From Phragmites australis (lineage: Eukaryota > Streptophyta > Magnoliopsida > Poales > Poaceae), in contig NC_084923.1 of the NCBI RefSeq assembly GCF_958298935.1, positions 37,168,501 to 37,232,500 of the forward strand: a DNA stretch of 64,000 nucleotides, written 5' to 3'. The notes below the pieces were generated by a model that was not told the origin of the DNA, did no database searches, and saw only the letters and a program-made list of their open reading frames with translations. Made by a program: the position numbers and the translations under genes. Positions 46,838-59,438 of this stretch are shown piece after piece (the first letter of the stretch is position 1; every line of letters starts with the position of its first letter).

Positions 46838-49800
46838 TGTCACACCCAGTTTTAACAGATAAAACCTGATGTGACTTATATGTGCCCAGGATGTTCAACA
46901 CACATAAGGACGTCACAGGTGAAGTGACAAAAGTAATACTTTTATAGAATAAATGTTAAACTCTTACAACAATTGACATATATTGTCTTCTATGTAGATA
47001 TCTGCAATGGAATAGAAGCACTGATGTCTAACAACACTGCAAGCAATCGACCGGGGGACAAGCGCATAGAACGTCACAACCTCGTCTTGATAGTGTTCAA
47101 CATCTTCACTCACTGAGCAGCACCATACATGTCGCATGACATAGGAAAAATAACAAGTGTGAGCACATTACACGCTCAGCAAGTGTGGGAAAGGTAATGA
47201 TATGTAGGCTTACAACAAGAATAGGCTAACACATGCTATATTTGTGTAAATGCGAGTAATGAAAAGATATTTGGACTCAAAAAGCATTAAACAATTATTA
47301 AGTGAATGTAACCCATATAGTGCAACACCCAGCATACAAGGCTCCCCACCTTGCATACAACAATCGTCTAGTACTCTTTGTACTATAACCAAAACCACAA
47401 CCAAACCCACATTCATAACCAACTAATCATGTGAGGATCTAAGTCTCCCATAACCTCGGGCACAACTATTATAACAGTTTTTACACTCTGCAGAGGTTGT
47501 CCAACTTTTAGCCACGAGTCGTGATTTCCATATTGCCGTGTTCGCGAAACACTTAACACATACCAGTGGTGTGCCGCCAGGAGAATCACTACGAAGTATG
47601 GTCCATCAATTAGGTCATGGTACTCCAACGAATGCCAGCCTGGAGTCTAATTGATATGCTAAGCCTTACCCATATCGGCCTCGTGTTTGAACGGTATTTC
47701 TTGGGTTGTCGCTCCACGAACCAGTCCTTATATGTGACACTTGGGCAAAGACTATCCAACAGGAAAATAACCAACAAAACCTAACATCTCTACTTGGAAC
47801 GTATCCATAAGCCCACCACATGAACCACACCATTATCAAACTAACAGGGAAATAACCAACAAATTTCTTGGAACTTATCCACATGCCCACCACATGAACC
47901 ACCATTATCAAACCAACTCCTTGCCCGAATCCTAGGGTTCCATGTTACTAAAACAAGTTCATCATCACAATTGCATATATCCACTAAACATGTATATGCC
48001 ACTTCCCAACATCGCAAAAGCATGGCTAAACAATTCTACCCAAGAGACTCATATCAACTATCACTTAGGCTTCAAGGAATGTAAAGAAAGAACTAGGTAA
48101 ACCCTAACATAGGTGACTATCCATCAAGTTGATAGATATTGCATGTAATTTTGTAAAACAAAATTTTTAAAACATAAGTTCAATATGATCAAGGACACTT
48201 GACTTCTACCCAATGCTGCTCAGTGTTGTCGAAATCTTTGTCTTCAAGTCACTCGAACTATTCTGGAACGCTATCGACTAATTGCAGGAACTACAGACAA
48301 ACAACATAAAGAAAACACTAAGAACAACATATCAAATATCATCAAAACACTTTAAAAACACTATGGTTGGATAGGTATGATTTTAGAAACATTTAGATGC
48401 AAGAATCGTCTAGATCGGAGTTAAGGTGAAAAAAAATGGGCTTTCGGAAGATGAATTAGGCTAAAAAGGAAAGACTAGTTTACTGGAGTTATCTTCCTAT
48501 AGGAAAAGAGTTTATTGTGCAATCATTGCACCAGGCTTGACAACGTCATTATGCAAGATTCAAGAAGTGTAGGGTAGACCAGACTTCACTGACTGGGCTA
48601 AGGAGAATGATGTGGTGCTGATTTGGCATGCTATGCAAAAATTGTCTTGGATTAAAGAAGAGGTACACTGAGGTCTAGCCTTGACCACCCATGATCAAAT
48701 GGTCGGGGTTACGCTTCTAGATTAAGGATTTTACCAGTAAGAAGGGATCCTCACCTTGCTTCGATGGTCGAGGAAGGAGGATTCGCGGAGAAGACGATGT
48801 AGCACATCATGGGCAGCGGCGGCGGCTCCGAAGAAACGGTGGCACACGGACAGGGCAGCAGCGGCGTCTAGGGCTTGGTGGCATAGAATAGGGGTAGGGG
48901 AGGGTGTGCAACTCCTATTTATAGGGTTAGGGGCGGTTGGTTAAGGTGGAGTCCAAGCCGTACACGGATCGAGTTCGAGTCGGATAGAATTTTCTTTTTC
49001 ACAGCTCTCTATTCCGAGGATAATATATCTAACGTCCGGACTCTAAATTGGATGTTTCTGGACTCTAAATTATAATACTTGAAAGGATCTACAACTTTTG
49101 TATTCATTGGAACTTCTGAAAATGCCATCTTGATTTTTTAAAAATGCACCACAAGATAAATTGTTTGAACTTAGACTTATCTGTGCAGCACTAATTTTGG
49201 GAGTCATAACTCTTAGCTCCATTATTCAAAAGTGAACTTCCATAGATTCAAATCGAAGCTCTCGATGAGACCTACAACTTTGGTATTGTAAATATTTTCA
49301 TTTGATGTCATTTTGAACTCCGAAACTTCATGGGAAGATGAGGTTGTTCAGGACTCCGCGAAAATTTGCAGATTTCGTGGATCCTTTATTGGGCAATCTA
49401 GAAGATTTGGCTAAGAGTTTGGACTTGAGCAAAATTGAGCCCAAAGACACTTTAGGTATCCCTAGTGTTTAGAAAAGAAATTTTGCAGAGAAATTTGAAT
49501 AGGGTTTGAATTTGAATTGAGTTTGGGGTGAATTTAAGAGAAACGAAAAATGAGGTTGAACAAGAATAGTAGTAGATAAGGAATTTGAATTTGGATTTGG
49601 GTAGAATTTGAGAAAAAGAATACATTGGCTTTAAACAAGGATTTGGATAAGATTTGAATTGAACTGGAGAAGGATCAAGTATGATCAAGGATTTAATAGA
49701 TGATGAATTCAAAGATTTTGAATTCCAACCATTAAGATCCTTAACTAATTTACTACTGAGTTTTGCAAAAACCTTTTTGAAACCATTTTCACTCGAAGAA

Positions 49801-49985
49801 AAGAAAAAGAATTCTAATGCATTTACCTGGCTCCTAACAAAACTCAGCATACAATACACACAAAATAATAACCTATATTGATTGATTGATTAAGAAAAAA
49901 GGTTTTAAACCTATACTACTAGTGAAGCTATTCAATTCTTAGAAAATTTTAAAAAGTTGTAAATTCTGAAAATCAGGGTGTTACA
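46838..49985 (-). mobile_element. Solo LTR of a second gypsy-like family, TSD CCATG
   Basis: It is 3148 bases bounded by TGTCACACCC and GGGTGTTACA, with CCATG directly repeated on both sides (46833-46837 and 49986-49990). Joining the flanks gives sequence that aligns without a gap to element A (40098-40180), so the insertion is exact. There is no internal protein domain. The end reading TGTTACACCCTGATTTTCAG on the minus strand looks like the 5' end of common grass gypsy LTRs, so minus orientation is likely but not proven. An unrecognised frame near 49.5 kb is not a gene candidate. Confidence 0.9.
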
Positions 49986-50540
49986 CCATGTCGTGCAATG
50001 ACTTGGAAAGGGCCCACATAACGAGGCACCAACGTTCCCTATATCTAAAAACGTTGTGTCCCTCTAAGGGAAAAAACCTTAAGATAGATAAAGTTCCTAA
50101 TGTCAAACACAAATTCTCATCATTGGCGATCCGCATAGCTCTTCTGTCAGGACTGAGCCATTAGGAGGCACTTCCGAATAGTCAGAACATGCTCTCTTGA
50201 CTCTTTGACCAAATCTAGGCCTAGAAAAGCCCTTTCATCGAATTCAGACCAATTCAACGACGTCCGGCATCTTCGGCCATAGAGAGCTTCAAACGGTGAC
50301 ATTTCAATACTTGATTGATAGCTGTTGTTGTAGGAGAATTCCGTAAATGACAAGCATATGTCCCACTTCTTCCCATATGTGAGAACACACGCTCGGAGCA
50401 TGTCTTCTAGGATTTGATTCACCCAATTAGTTTGACAGTCGATTTGAGGATGATATGTGATGCTATGGAAAAGCTCGGTGCCCATGGCTTCATGAAGGCT
50501 TTTCCAGAAATAAGAGGTGAACTGAGTGCCTCGATCGGGC
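49986..50540 (-). pseudogene. Gypsy element C, integrase core fragment
   Basis: A 133-residue minus-strand stretch holds DRGTQFTSYFWKSLHEAMGT, YHPQIDCQTNWVNQILEDML, SFTEFSYNNSYQSSIEMSPF and EALYGRRCRTSLNW, the second half of a Ty3/gypsy integrase core. It ends abruptly inside the D-R-G-T-Q segment at about 50540, where unrelated LTR-like sequence starts. Confidence 0.88.
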
Positions 50541-53500
50541 CATGACATCCCTTGTGGCTCCTATATCAGTCCCTGGATCAAGTAGCTGATATGCACAAAA
50601 CTCAACAAAATGAATCAAATACATACTTTGATTAAAATAAATGAAATTAACTACCTAAAAGATGCAAAATATGGTCTCATGGACAAGGATCCACGGTAGA
50701 CCAGCTAGCCAGAAGAGCCTATAGCCAAGCGGAGCAAAGCAAGCGGAACAGCCCAATACCACATGCAACTCGAGTGCGGACACGACCTTATACTTCTCCA
50801 CTTTAATTTGGGTTTGGGTTTAGGTTTATCTCTATCTCAACAATCTGAAAGCGGCAAGACTGAGTACGGAAGGTACTAAACAAGTCCTATACTACTTCAA
50901 GAGGTTGATAGATGCATAATGGGTATTTTAAGGGTAATGTTTTATGGTATAGTTTGAAATGTAAAGTAGGTTTTATGCAGGTATCCAGTTATATTATTTA
51001 CTGTTAACCTTTTGAAACAAAGGTAATCAGGTAACAAAGCTTTTGAAACAGTTTAAAACAAGTTAACCTGGTAACAAAGCTTTTGAAACAATTTTAAAAC
51101 AAGGTAACATGGTAATAAAGCTTTTGAAATAGTTTTAAATCCAGAAAAATAGTAACAAGTTATATCTAGGGATTTTTCAATCCCAGGAGGGGCTACACCT
51201 CACTCCGTAGTCTCTTTAATCATCTATGGTGGACCTCTAGTACCACATAGCTTCCGATGGATTGAGCTAGCAACCTCATCACACAGACATATAGTCCACA
51301 CACCCACTCATCAAAAATCACACACCCTGAGTCTAGTCATCAGTGCTACTGCTTACGCGTGTCCATGATCGCGGACACGGCTATTCGAATAGATTTACAC
51401 TCTGTAGAGGTTATACACTGTACCCACACAATATGCTCAACCTCCAATCGTTGCAAGCAGATGGGTGAATCATACCGAGACACTCTAATCACTTTTCCTC
51501 TCAGGATTTTCTACGAGATTTACCCCCAAGTGCCAGAGTCCATGTACTGAAGGTTAGCCCCCTTTTTAAGCCTAGGTCGGTTCTAGAAACCTACAAACAG
51601 AGGGATAGATGGCCACTTGATCTGCTCGCTGCTCTCAGCCTCCTAATATGATGCCCAACTCAGTCTGGTGAAGGAGAAGTCAAGTCCTGCTCATTCAGGA
51701 TGCATGATTGCACGAGGTGGCTAGGCCAAACGGTGCAATGAATCAGTCCTTAAGCGGCCGAGGCAGGTATCTTCTGGCAATGAACACCACAGAGGTGACT
51801 CAAGCCCCCAAGAGCATCCTCATCTAGAGTACTATTGCACCTGCCCCTAGTAAAATAGTTTTCACCTATTTTTACACACCAATCTCCACATCCCACATGA
51901 CATCAAGGATTTCACAACCATCACAGAATTCCCAACCATAAAGGATTCATGGTATAAGAGTTATCATTGATAACAGTAAATCTTATCTCCGATGAGAGGT
52001 GCTTTAAAAGTGACATCTCTAGGAAGACATATTCAATACTAAGCATGCTAGATATCAAGTCATCATCTCTTATTAATATAGATAACAACAGGTAATCCTA
52101 GGGTGATATACATTTTGGATGATAACATTTATAGCATGGCAAGTGTTAATAGGATTAACTACTAGAGGCAATTTTAAAGAAAACGCGATCATAGCACATG
52201 CGGTAATAAGTCATATTTTAGTTGATCATGTATATTGCTTGCAAACATAGGTCCAATATGATCAAGGAGAAATGACTTGCCTTCCCGAAGGTCAATTCAC
52301 AATTTGTCTTGTTGTTCGAGCATCCTGGGTTCTTCATCATCGGGTTCCGCCTTTAGTTCCATCCTCGCGTTCTTGCTTAGACCCTTGATTTTGAACCTAC
52401 GCATATTAATGACGACAAGCGCATAGAGACTAAGCAACAGAACACCAGAACAAAACCAAGGGAAACACCAGAGCAAAAGAAGAACAACGGAGAAAACAAC
52501 GAAGCTAACCTAGTGAAAAGAGGACGGTAACACTAAGCTTAGCGAACTAACATACAGAGACTAGCGAGGTCATCTAGTGAAGTTAGGTCAAGTTATTAAC
52601 CTAGTTGTTTCATTAACTTAAGAGAAAGCCTAAACAAGTTATTTATGATTGGGTGAACGTTTAATAGCTTAACTGTCGGAAGGCGATAATTTGGGTTTCT
52701 ACATGTAAGTGAGTACATGTGTACCGATATAAACGTATGTGTGATACTTACATCTATATGTATGTGAGTACGTATACATATATGCGTAAGTATACCTTTA
52801 GGTGATTATGTGCTTAAGTTCCAATTAATTAATATAAGCTATAACACTACAACTACTAGTAATTAATCTTAATTACCTAGTGTTGCTTAATTGCTTCTCT
52901 AATTAAGCTATAAACTACTGGTGTTACTAAACAATGCACGTAATTAATTTACTATGTTAATCTACTACATTAATCTAATTATTTAATTATTAAAAGGGTA
53001 CTCAATTAATTAATTACTAATGTTAAATTATTATATCTTATTCTAATGACTGATATTTATTTATCTAGCAGCTACATTGGTTAATCTTAGTATATTAACT
53101 AAAATAAGATTAATCTATAACCTTTAACATGAATAACAACTATTCTAAATATTTAAATTAAAAGATTAATTATTTAGTTATTTTAGTAACTATTTTAATT
53201 AGCAAAAAGATTAAACCTACGCTTAAGCTAGATTAACATAAGTGACTAATCTACGTTTAAAATCTAAATATGGATATTGAAATAACTAACCCAACTTTAA
53301 TTATTAAAAGACAAAATCTAAATTGAGATAAACGCCGTGATACAAAAATAAACATCGAAGGAGAAAATAAACATAGCTCCACAAATTATAAGAATTGGCT
53401 GGGAGATAGATTATGATTTTAGAAGAATATAAGTAAAAGAATCGCCAAAATCGGAGATAAAACAGAGAAGTTATGGCTATCAAAAGATTTGCCGGAAATA

Positions 53501-54038
53501 AATTTTTTGGAAAAAGAGATGGAGCACTATTCCACATACTTGGTGCATGTATTTGTAAACCGGATGTGACCATGAGGAGGGTGCATGGTGCACCAGATGC
53601 GTGGGCCGGTGGGGTGCCTGTTCGGTGAGCTCGGTCCATGTGCCGGTGGACCAGAGGGAGTGTAGTGGGTGGTCCACCATGAACTGGACCGGTGGACCAG
53701 TGGATAGTGGGGAGGATAAGGCCGGCCGGTGAAGAAAGGGGTAGCCGATGGGGAGTGATGGCTGGCTAGGGAGCTTGGCCTGGCGACGCGTTCTAGGCGG
53801 CAGCACACATGGCGACGCGGTGCAACGCGCGACCGAGCGGCGAAGCGGTGCGACGTGGCACACGGCCGAGCAGCAGGTGCGGGGGTGCGTGGATGGATTG
53901 TCAAGCGAGCGGAATGGTGCTACGGTAGAGGTCAGGTCAAGCAATGCGTGGGTCCAAGCGGAGCTCGGCCTAGCAAGGAGGGAGAGGGAAGGCAAATTGC
54001 CGTTTTGCTGCTCCGGTAAAGATTAGAGGGAGGCATGG
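50541..54038. mobile_element. LTR-like sequence of a third family, truncated by a copia LTR
   Basis: The sequence interrupts the element C integrase, starts near TGACATCCCTTGTGGCTCC (50543), and ends where a copia LTR begins (54039). It has no polyprotein domains over 3.5 kb and contains short repeats ('ggtaacaaagcttttgaaac', 51027-51130). This suggests an LTR, complete or truncated, of another long-LTR gypsy family. The far end is missing, so no target duplication can be checked. GC-rich open frames at 53480-54026 on both strands have no domain and are probably chance. Confidence 0.55.
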
Positions 54039-55889
54039 TGTAGCATCTAGGCCCCTAGGTAAGTGGTAAGTGTTTCGGTGATTAATGACAACCATATCAT
54101 TGTGACTAACAAATTTATTTTGAAGGGTATAAAAAATTTTAGTTCACAATGATGATTGGGTATTCTTAGTCCCTTAGTTGATTATATGGATGATCAAAGG
54201 AGATGTGCATCAAAATTAAGAATCTTCTAGTTCTAAGTGTCACAAAGGAGATGAAGGACATTTAGAGTAGTATAGATTTTCTTTCTTAGTCTTTTTACCA
54301 TACTATAAAGAGGGGCTAAGAGTAGTAGCTTGATCTAGTTGAGTCTAGACTTGGTTTGATGCACACTTGTGAAATTCTAGCACTAGGTCGCTCAGAGAAG
54401 CCTATGGTAGAGAGGTCGAGAAGTTAGAGCTCAAAGAAGTTTGAATTGGATGAGCTCGGAGATGTTTACATCACCGGATAGTCCGGTCATGTGAAAGGTG
54501 AACTCACCAGATAAATTTCGTTTCTTAACTCAAGAAGGCATTGAGTTCACCAAATGATCCGATGATAAAGAAGGTTTTCACACTGGAGCATTTTTTGGTG
54601 ACACATGTCCTAAAATTTTTGAAATGCTTCGCCAGATAGTCCGGTGTTACACCGGTGAGGGGACCAGAGCTTTTTTCAACTGAAGTGAAATTTCCCAGGA
54701 AAATTCAAGTTGAACTCACCAGATTATCCGGTGATGGAAAGAGGGGATCACTGAACTATTTCTTGCAGAGGCAAATTCAAACTGCAGAAAAATGAAGCTC
54801 TACTCACCGGATAGTCCGGTGTTTACATTGTGCCCACTAGACAAATACACCAGAGCAATGTTGTAGAGAGGTTCAGAAGAGGCTTCACTCACCGGATGGT
54901 CCGGTGCTTGCATAGAGGGATCACCAGACTAATTCTTGCAGAGAGGTTTGCAACTGGTGTTTTTGGCCTGGTTCTTCTGACCGGATTGTCCGGTGTGACT
55001 TTAGTGTTCACCGGATGAGTACACCGGAGGATCAACGGCTAATGACAGTTGGCACAGTGTGGCTAGGAGTCTGTACTCACCGGATTGTCCGGTGTGAGTG
55101 AGATGGTAATCACCAGATCATCCGGTGTTAACAGAAAAAGTTGGTGGTTAGGCAACGGCTATAATTTGGATCTCTAGCGTATTAATACTTCTCCACTTTG
55201 TTTCATTTCACGTAAAAGCAACCCAGAGAAGCTCATACATTGTGTGTGTCATCAAGAAGTAAGAGAGAGCACTTGAGTTGATTTTTAAGTCCCTAATTGA
55301 AGATTAAGGACATTATTAGTGCTTGGAGAGTAGCAAGTGTGCATCTAACTGTAGGCTAGGCTTGATCTTGATCAAGTAAAGCTATTAGCTTATTACTCTT
55401 GATGGTTGGCAACACCTAACAGGTCTTGGAGATTTGTGGTGTTCTCGGTGAGCTCTTGGAATTCTTAGGGGGGGCCGGAAAGGGCTTTGTACTTGGTTTG
55501 ATATCCGCCAATCTGAAGATGGAGAAGTGGCAATCATGAAGGAGCACTTGAGTCCTGGTGAGTCAAGAGGGGGTGATATCCTTGGTGGATACTCCAACGA
55601 GGACTAGGGGGGAGTGCCAACTCCTCAATACCTCGGAAAAAAATCCAGTGTTCACTTGTCTATCTCTTCACTATTCCGTAATTTAATTTGAGCATTTACA
55701 TTCTTGCAAGCTTTACATTCCGTATTTTCTTAGTGTCTTTGCTTGCTTGTTTATTTGTCTTATCCTAGTTTGTTCGTGTAGCCGCATTTCCTTTGTTCCA
55801 GGCTTAGGTTGCTTTTGTTCTAGTTTTTGGTATAAGTTTTTTAATTGCCCAATTCACCCCCCCCCCTCTTGAGTCATTCGATCCTTTCA
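54039..55889 (+). mobile_element. 5' LTR of a Sirevirus-like copia element (plus strand)
   Basis: Starts TGTAGCATCTAGGCCCC and ends CGATCCTTTCA, directly followed by a methionine-tRNA primer-binding site (tggtatcagag, 55892-55902). It carries at least seven CACCGGAT-NN-TCCGGTG-type palindromes between 54472 and 55130. Such palindromes in non-coding parts fit Sireviruses, as I recall the literature. A run of C lies at about 55857-55866. Confidence 0.85.
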
Positions 55890-55891
55890 AT

Positions 55892-55914
55892 TGGTATCAG
55901 AGTCTCGTGCTCTT
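55892..55914 (+). other. Primer-binding site of the plus-strand copia element
   Basis: The bases tggtatcagagtctcgtgct directly follow the LTR end after two bases (at). They match the 3' end complement of initiator-methionine tRNA for at least the first 11-12 bases. The same sequence, inverted, precedes the LTR at 63630. Confidence 0.85.
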
Positions 55915-55937
55915 GATAGGCTTGAAATCCTAGAGCA

Positions 55938-58027
55938 ATGGCCCTGGGGAGTGAAAGTAGCATGCCAAAGTTCGAAAGAAAGAACTTTCCCTATTGAAAA
56001 GTTTGTATGGCGAGCTATCTTGAGGCTATTTCCCCTGAAGTTTGGCTAGCCGCCTCCATTAGGTTTTATCAACCTTTTATTGAACAACAATTTAGGTGGA
56101 ATGGTAAGGCAAAGAATACTATATTTGAGGAAATTAGTGAAGAGGTTTTTCTAGAGTTAGGAGCAAGGAATTCGTTGTTGAGATTTGGACCGCTCTTTGT
56201 GAAATTCATGAGTGTTCTAGGAAAATTCGTGAAGAAAGATATCATGTGCTTATGAATGCTCTTAATCAATTCAAGATGCTTCCTAATGAGTTATGCAATG
56301 ATGTATTCTCGCATGAATATGCTTGTGAAAGAAATCAATTCCCTTGAACTCGCTCAATTGTCTCAAAGAGATGTTATTCGTAGGATCTTGATGGTGCTTC
56401 CTAAGTCATAATACAATATTGTTATCTTTCTTCTTCATGAAAGTAACATCAATGACATCACCATCACCGACGTCGTTGGAAAGATATGTGCTCATGAGAT
56501 GTTCTTATTTGGAGATCATAAGTCTTCATCCAAGAAGAATTTTGCTCTTAAGGCAAATATGGTTGACAAAAAGAAGAAGATGAAGCTCCCATCATCAAGT
56601 GAAAGCGATGTAGAAGATGATGACGATGACGACGACGACGACGACTTCGACACCGAAGTGGCTCTTCTCGTGAGAAGAACCACAAGGATGATCTCCAAGT
56701 TTCAAAAGAAAGGCTACAACTATGATCCCAAGAAGAACAAATTTTGCTCAAAGAAATTTGACAAGTTCGGTGACAGAGATAAGAAGTGCTACAATTGTGG
56801 TAACCTTGGCCACATATCATATGATTGCCCTCATCCTGACAAGAAAAACAAGAACAAGTCCAAAATGATTGATGCAATTGAGGATGATGATAAACACAAG
56901 AAGAAGTATCAAGATAAAAGGCGGAAGAATCTCTTCAACAAGAAGGGTGGAGGCCGCAAAGCCTACATTGTTGGTGAATGGGTCTCTGGCGAGAGCTCAA
57001 GTGATGATTCAAGCGATGATGAAGACAACAACTTCATGGGCCTTGCCATCACCAATGATGATCCACCTCTACCTCCACCACCTATGTGCCTTATGGCAAA
57101 AGGTAACAACAAGGTGAGTACTGAGGATGATGGTAGTAGTAGTGATGATGATAGTCGTTCTCCTAATGATCTATCTAAGCTCATGAATGACTATGCTACT
57201 ATCATCAAGAAATAAAAAGCTAAACTCAAGTCTCTTGAAAATACTAATGCTATGCTTAGTTCTAATCATGATGAGTTGCTTGCTAAATACAATGATGTGC
57301 TTAAGAAATATGATTAAGTAGTTGCATCTAGCAAGTCTCTTGAGGATAGTAACAAGAAGCTAAAACTTGAGTATGTTGACTTGAAATGCAAATATCAAGA
57401 ACTTGAGCTAGCTTATGATGCCATTGATCCTAGCATGACTGAATTGCCTACTATTGATGTTGTTAAGGTCAATGCATCTACTTCTTACGATGATCTTCTT
57501 ACTATACCATGCTCCTCTTCATATGATAATATATCATCTTTGAAGACTAACCATGCAACGGAGCAAGAGCACAAAGAGGAGATTGCAAATCTCAATTCAT
57601 GTGTGGCCTGGTTGACTAAGGGGGGTACAAGCACAAGGAAATTGTCATGAAGAATGCATTGTACTATAACAAGAGAGACCTTGGATGCTTCCCCAAACCG
57701 GTGGATAAGATCATCAAGTCACCGGAGATCAAGAATTGTTTCATCAAGAAAGTTGGTTCATATTGCCAACATTGTGAAGTCACTGGTCACCACACAAGGG
57801 AGTGTCCAATTCCTGCTAAACCCATTCCTAATTTGCCTTCCAAGTACAAGTCTACTTTTAATGGTCACCATTTTCTATTGTATAAACTTAAACGTGGCAA
57901 AGTCATTGCTAAATTCATTGGAACTCAAGCTAAGGGAAAGCTTCCTAGGCAAATTTGGGTGCCTAAAGCTCTTGTAAGTCACTTCAAAGGTATCAAACTT
58001 GGTTGGGTACTTAAACAAAAAGCTTGA
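55938..58027 (+). pseudogene. Copia gag (plus strand), broken
   Basis: Opens at an ATG 36 bases after the primer site, then meets a stop within 20 codons. A 238-residue stretch at 56499-57215 holds a poly-Asp region and the zinc knuckle CYNCGNLGHISYDC (56788-56829), followed by a Lys-rich and Ser/Asp-rich tail. A second CCHC-like motif, CQHCEVTGHHTREC, lies near 57767-57808. Two zinc knuckles and a charged gag tail fit Sirevirus gag. Several stops and frame changes show decay. The product would form the particle that packages the element RNA. Confidence 0.8.
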
Positions 58028-58059
58028 TCCTTGTGTGTAGGTGAACTACAAAGCCGGTG

Positions 58060-59333
58060 AAAAACATTGGGTGCTCGATAGTGGATGTACACAACATATG
58101 ACCGGTAATGTAAAGATGTTCACCTCACTAAAAGATGATGTGGGCGATCATGACAAAGTCGCTTTTTTGAGATAATTCTAAGGCAAATGTGGTAGGGTTG
58201 GGTAAGATAGCAATCTCCAATGATCTCTCTATTTCCAATGTTCTTTTAGTAGAGTCACTTAGCTTTAATTTGCAATCCATAGCTCAACTATGTGATTTAG
58301 GTTTCACATGTTTATTTAGTGATGTAGACGTTACCATAACTAGCAAGAAGTATAATAATCTAATCTTTAAAGACTTTAGACATGGACATATATATCTTGT
58401 GGATTTCTCCTCTAATAAAGCTAGCTTGACTACATGCCTCTTTATCAAGACATCTATGGGTTGGCTTTGGCATCGTCGACTTGCACACATTGAATTGAGC
58501 CAACTCAAGAAGGTGTTCAAGAATGGAATGGTAGTTGGATTGAAAGATGTTGTATTCGAGAAGGACAAATTGTGTAGCGCCTGTCAAGCGGGAAAACAAG
58601 TTGCAAGCTCACATCCATACAAATCCATGATGTCTACATCAAGATCCTTAGAGCGTTGGGATCCCTTCAGACCAACTACTTACAAAAGTCTTGGTAGTAA
58701 TCTCTATTACCTTGTTATTGTTGATGATTATACAAGATACACTTGGACTTTCTTTCTAGATGACAATAGCAAGACCATTAGGATCTTCAAGAAGTTCGCG
58801 AAGAGGGCTCAAATAAATTTGAGGCCACAATTGTAAAGATCCGGAGTGACGACGGCACGGAGTTCAAGAACACATACATTGAAGAATTTTGTGATGATAG
58901 AGGTATCAAGCATGAGTTCTCATCAACCTACACCCCTCGACAAAATGGTGTGGTGGAGAGAAAGAACAAGACCTTCATTACTCTTGCAAGAGCAATGTTG
59001 GATGAGTATGGTACACCGGAGAAGTTTTGGGTGGAAGCAATCAACACGACGTGTCATGCATCCAACCGAGTGTATCTCCATCAACTCTTGAAAAAGACAC
59101 CATGCGAGCTTCTTATTAGGAGGAAACCAAATATCTCATACTTTCGGGTTTTCGGTTGTAAGTGCTTTATCTTCAAGAAAAAAGAATACCTAGGAAAGTT
59201 TGAAAAACATTGTGATATTGGTTTTCTTGTTGGTTATGCATCTAACTCCAAAGCATATCGAGTATTCAACAATGCAACCGGTCTTGTTGAAGAAACATGT
59301 GATGTGGAGTTTGATGAATCTAATGGCTCCTAA
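58060..59333 (+). pseudogene. Copia protease and integrase (plus strand), broken
   Basis: The protease begins with WVLDSGCTQHMTG (58068-58106), carrying the catalytic DSG. The pre-integrase zinc region has LWHRRLAHIELSQL and LCSACQAGKQ (58460-58600). The integrase core shows VIVDDYTRYTW, IRSDDGTEF and RQNGVVERKNKT, so the D-D-E residues are present. A single-base-type frameshift near 58815 divides the core into two frames. The C-terminal part reads FRVFGCKCFIFKKKEYLGKF (59140-59210). No reverse transcriptase or RNase H follows: the sequence changes at about 59438 to an inverted copia LTR. Confidence 0.87.
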
Positions 59334-59438
59334 GGAGAGGGTGTTTCTTGTGATGATGTAGGTGATGAACCCCTGGGACATGCAATGAAAAATATGGAAA
59401 TTGGTGATATTAAGCCTAAGGAGGATGATGAAGATGTA

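Noticed and set aside
47210..49859. Short ORFs within the solo LTR as possible genes
   Set aside because: They fall between exact LTR ends with a target duplication and have no domain.
53480..54026. GC-rich ORFs of 92-171 residues
   Set aside because: They lie in an LTR-like region, are Pro/Ser/Arg-rich on one strand and open on the other, and show no domain.
55892..55914. tggtatcagag sequence as a possible tRNA gene
   Set aside because: It is only the primer-binding complement of initiator tRNA at an LTR edge, with no cloverleaf around it.
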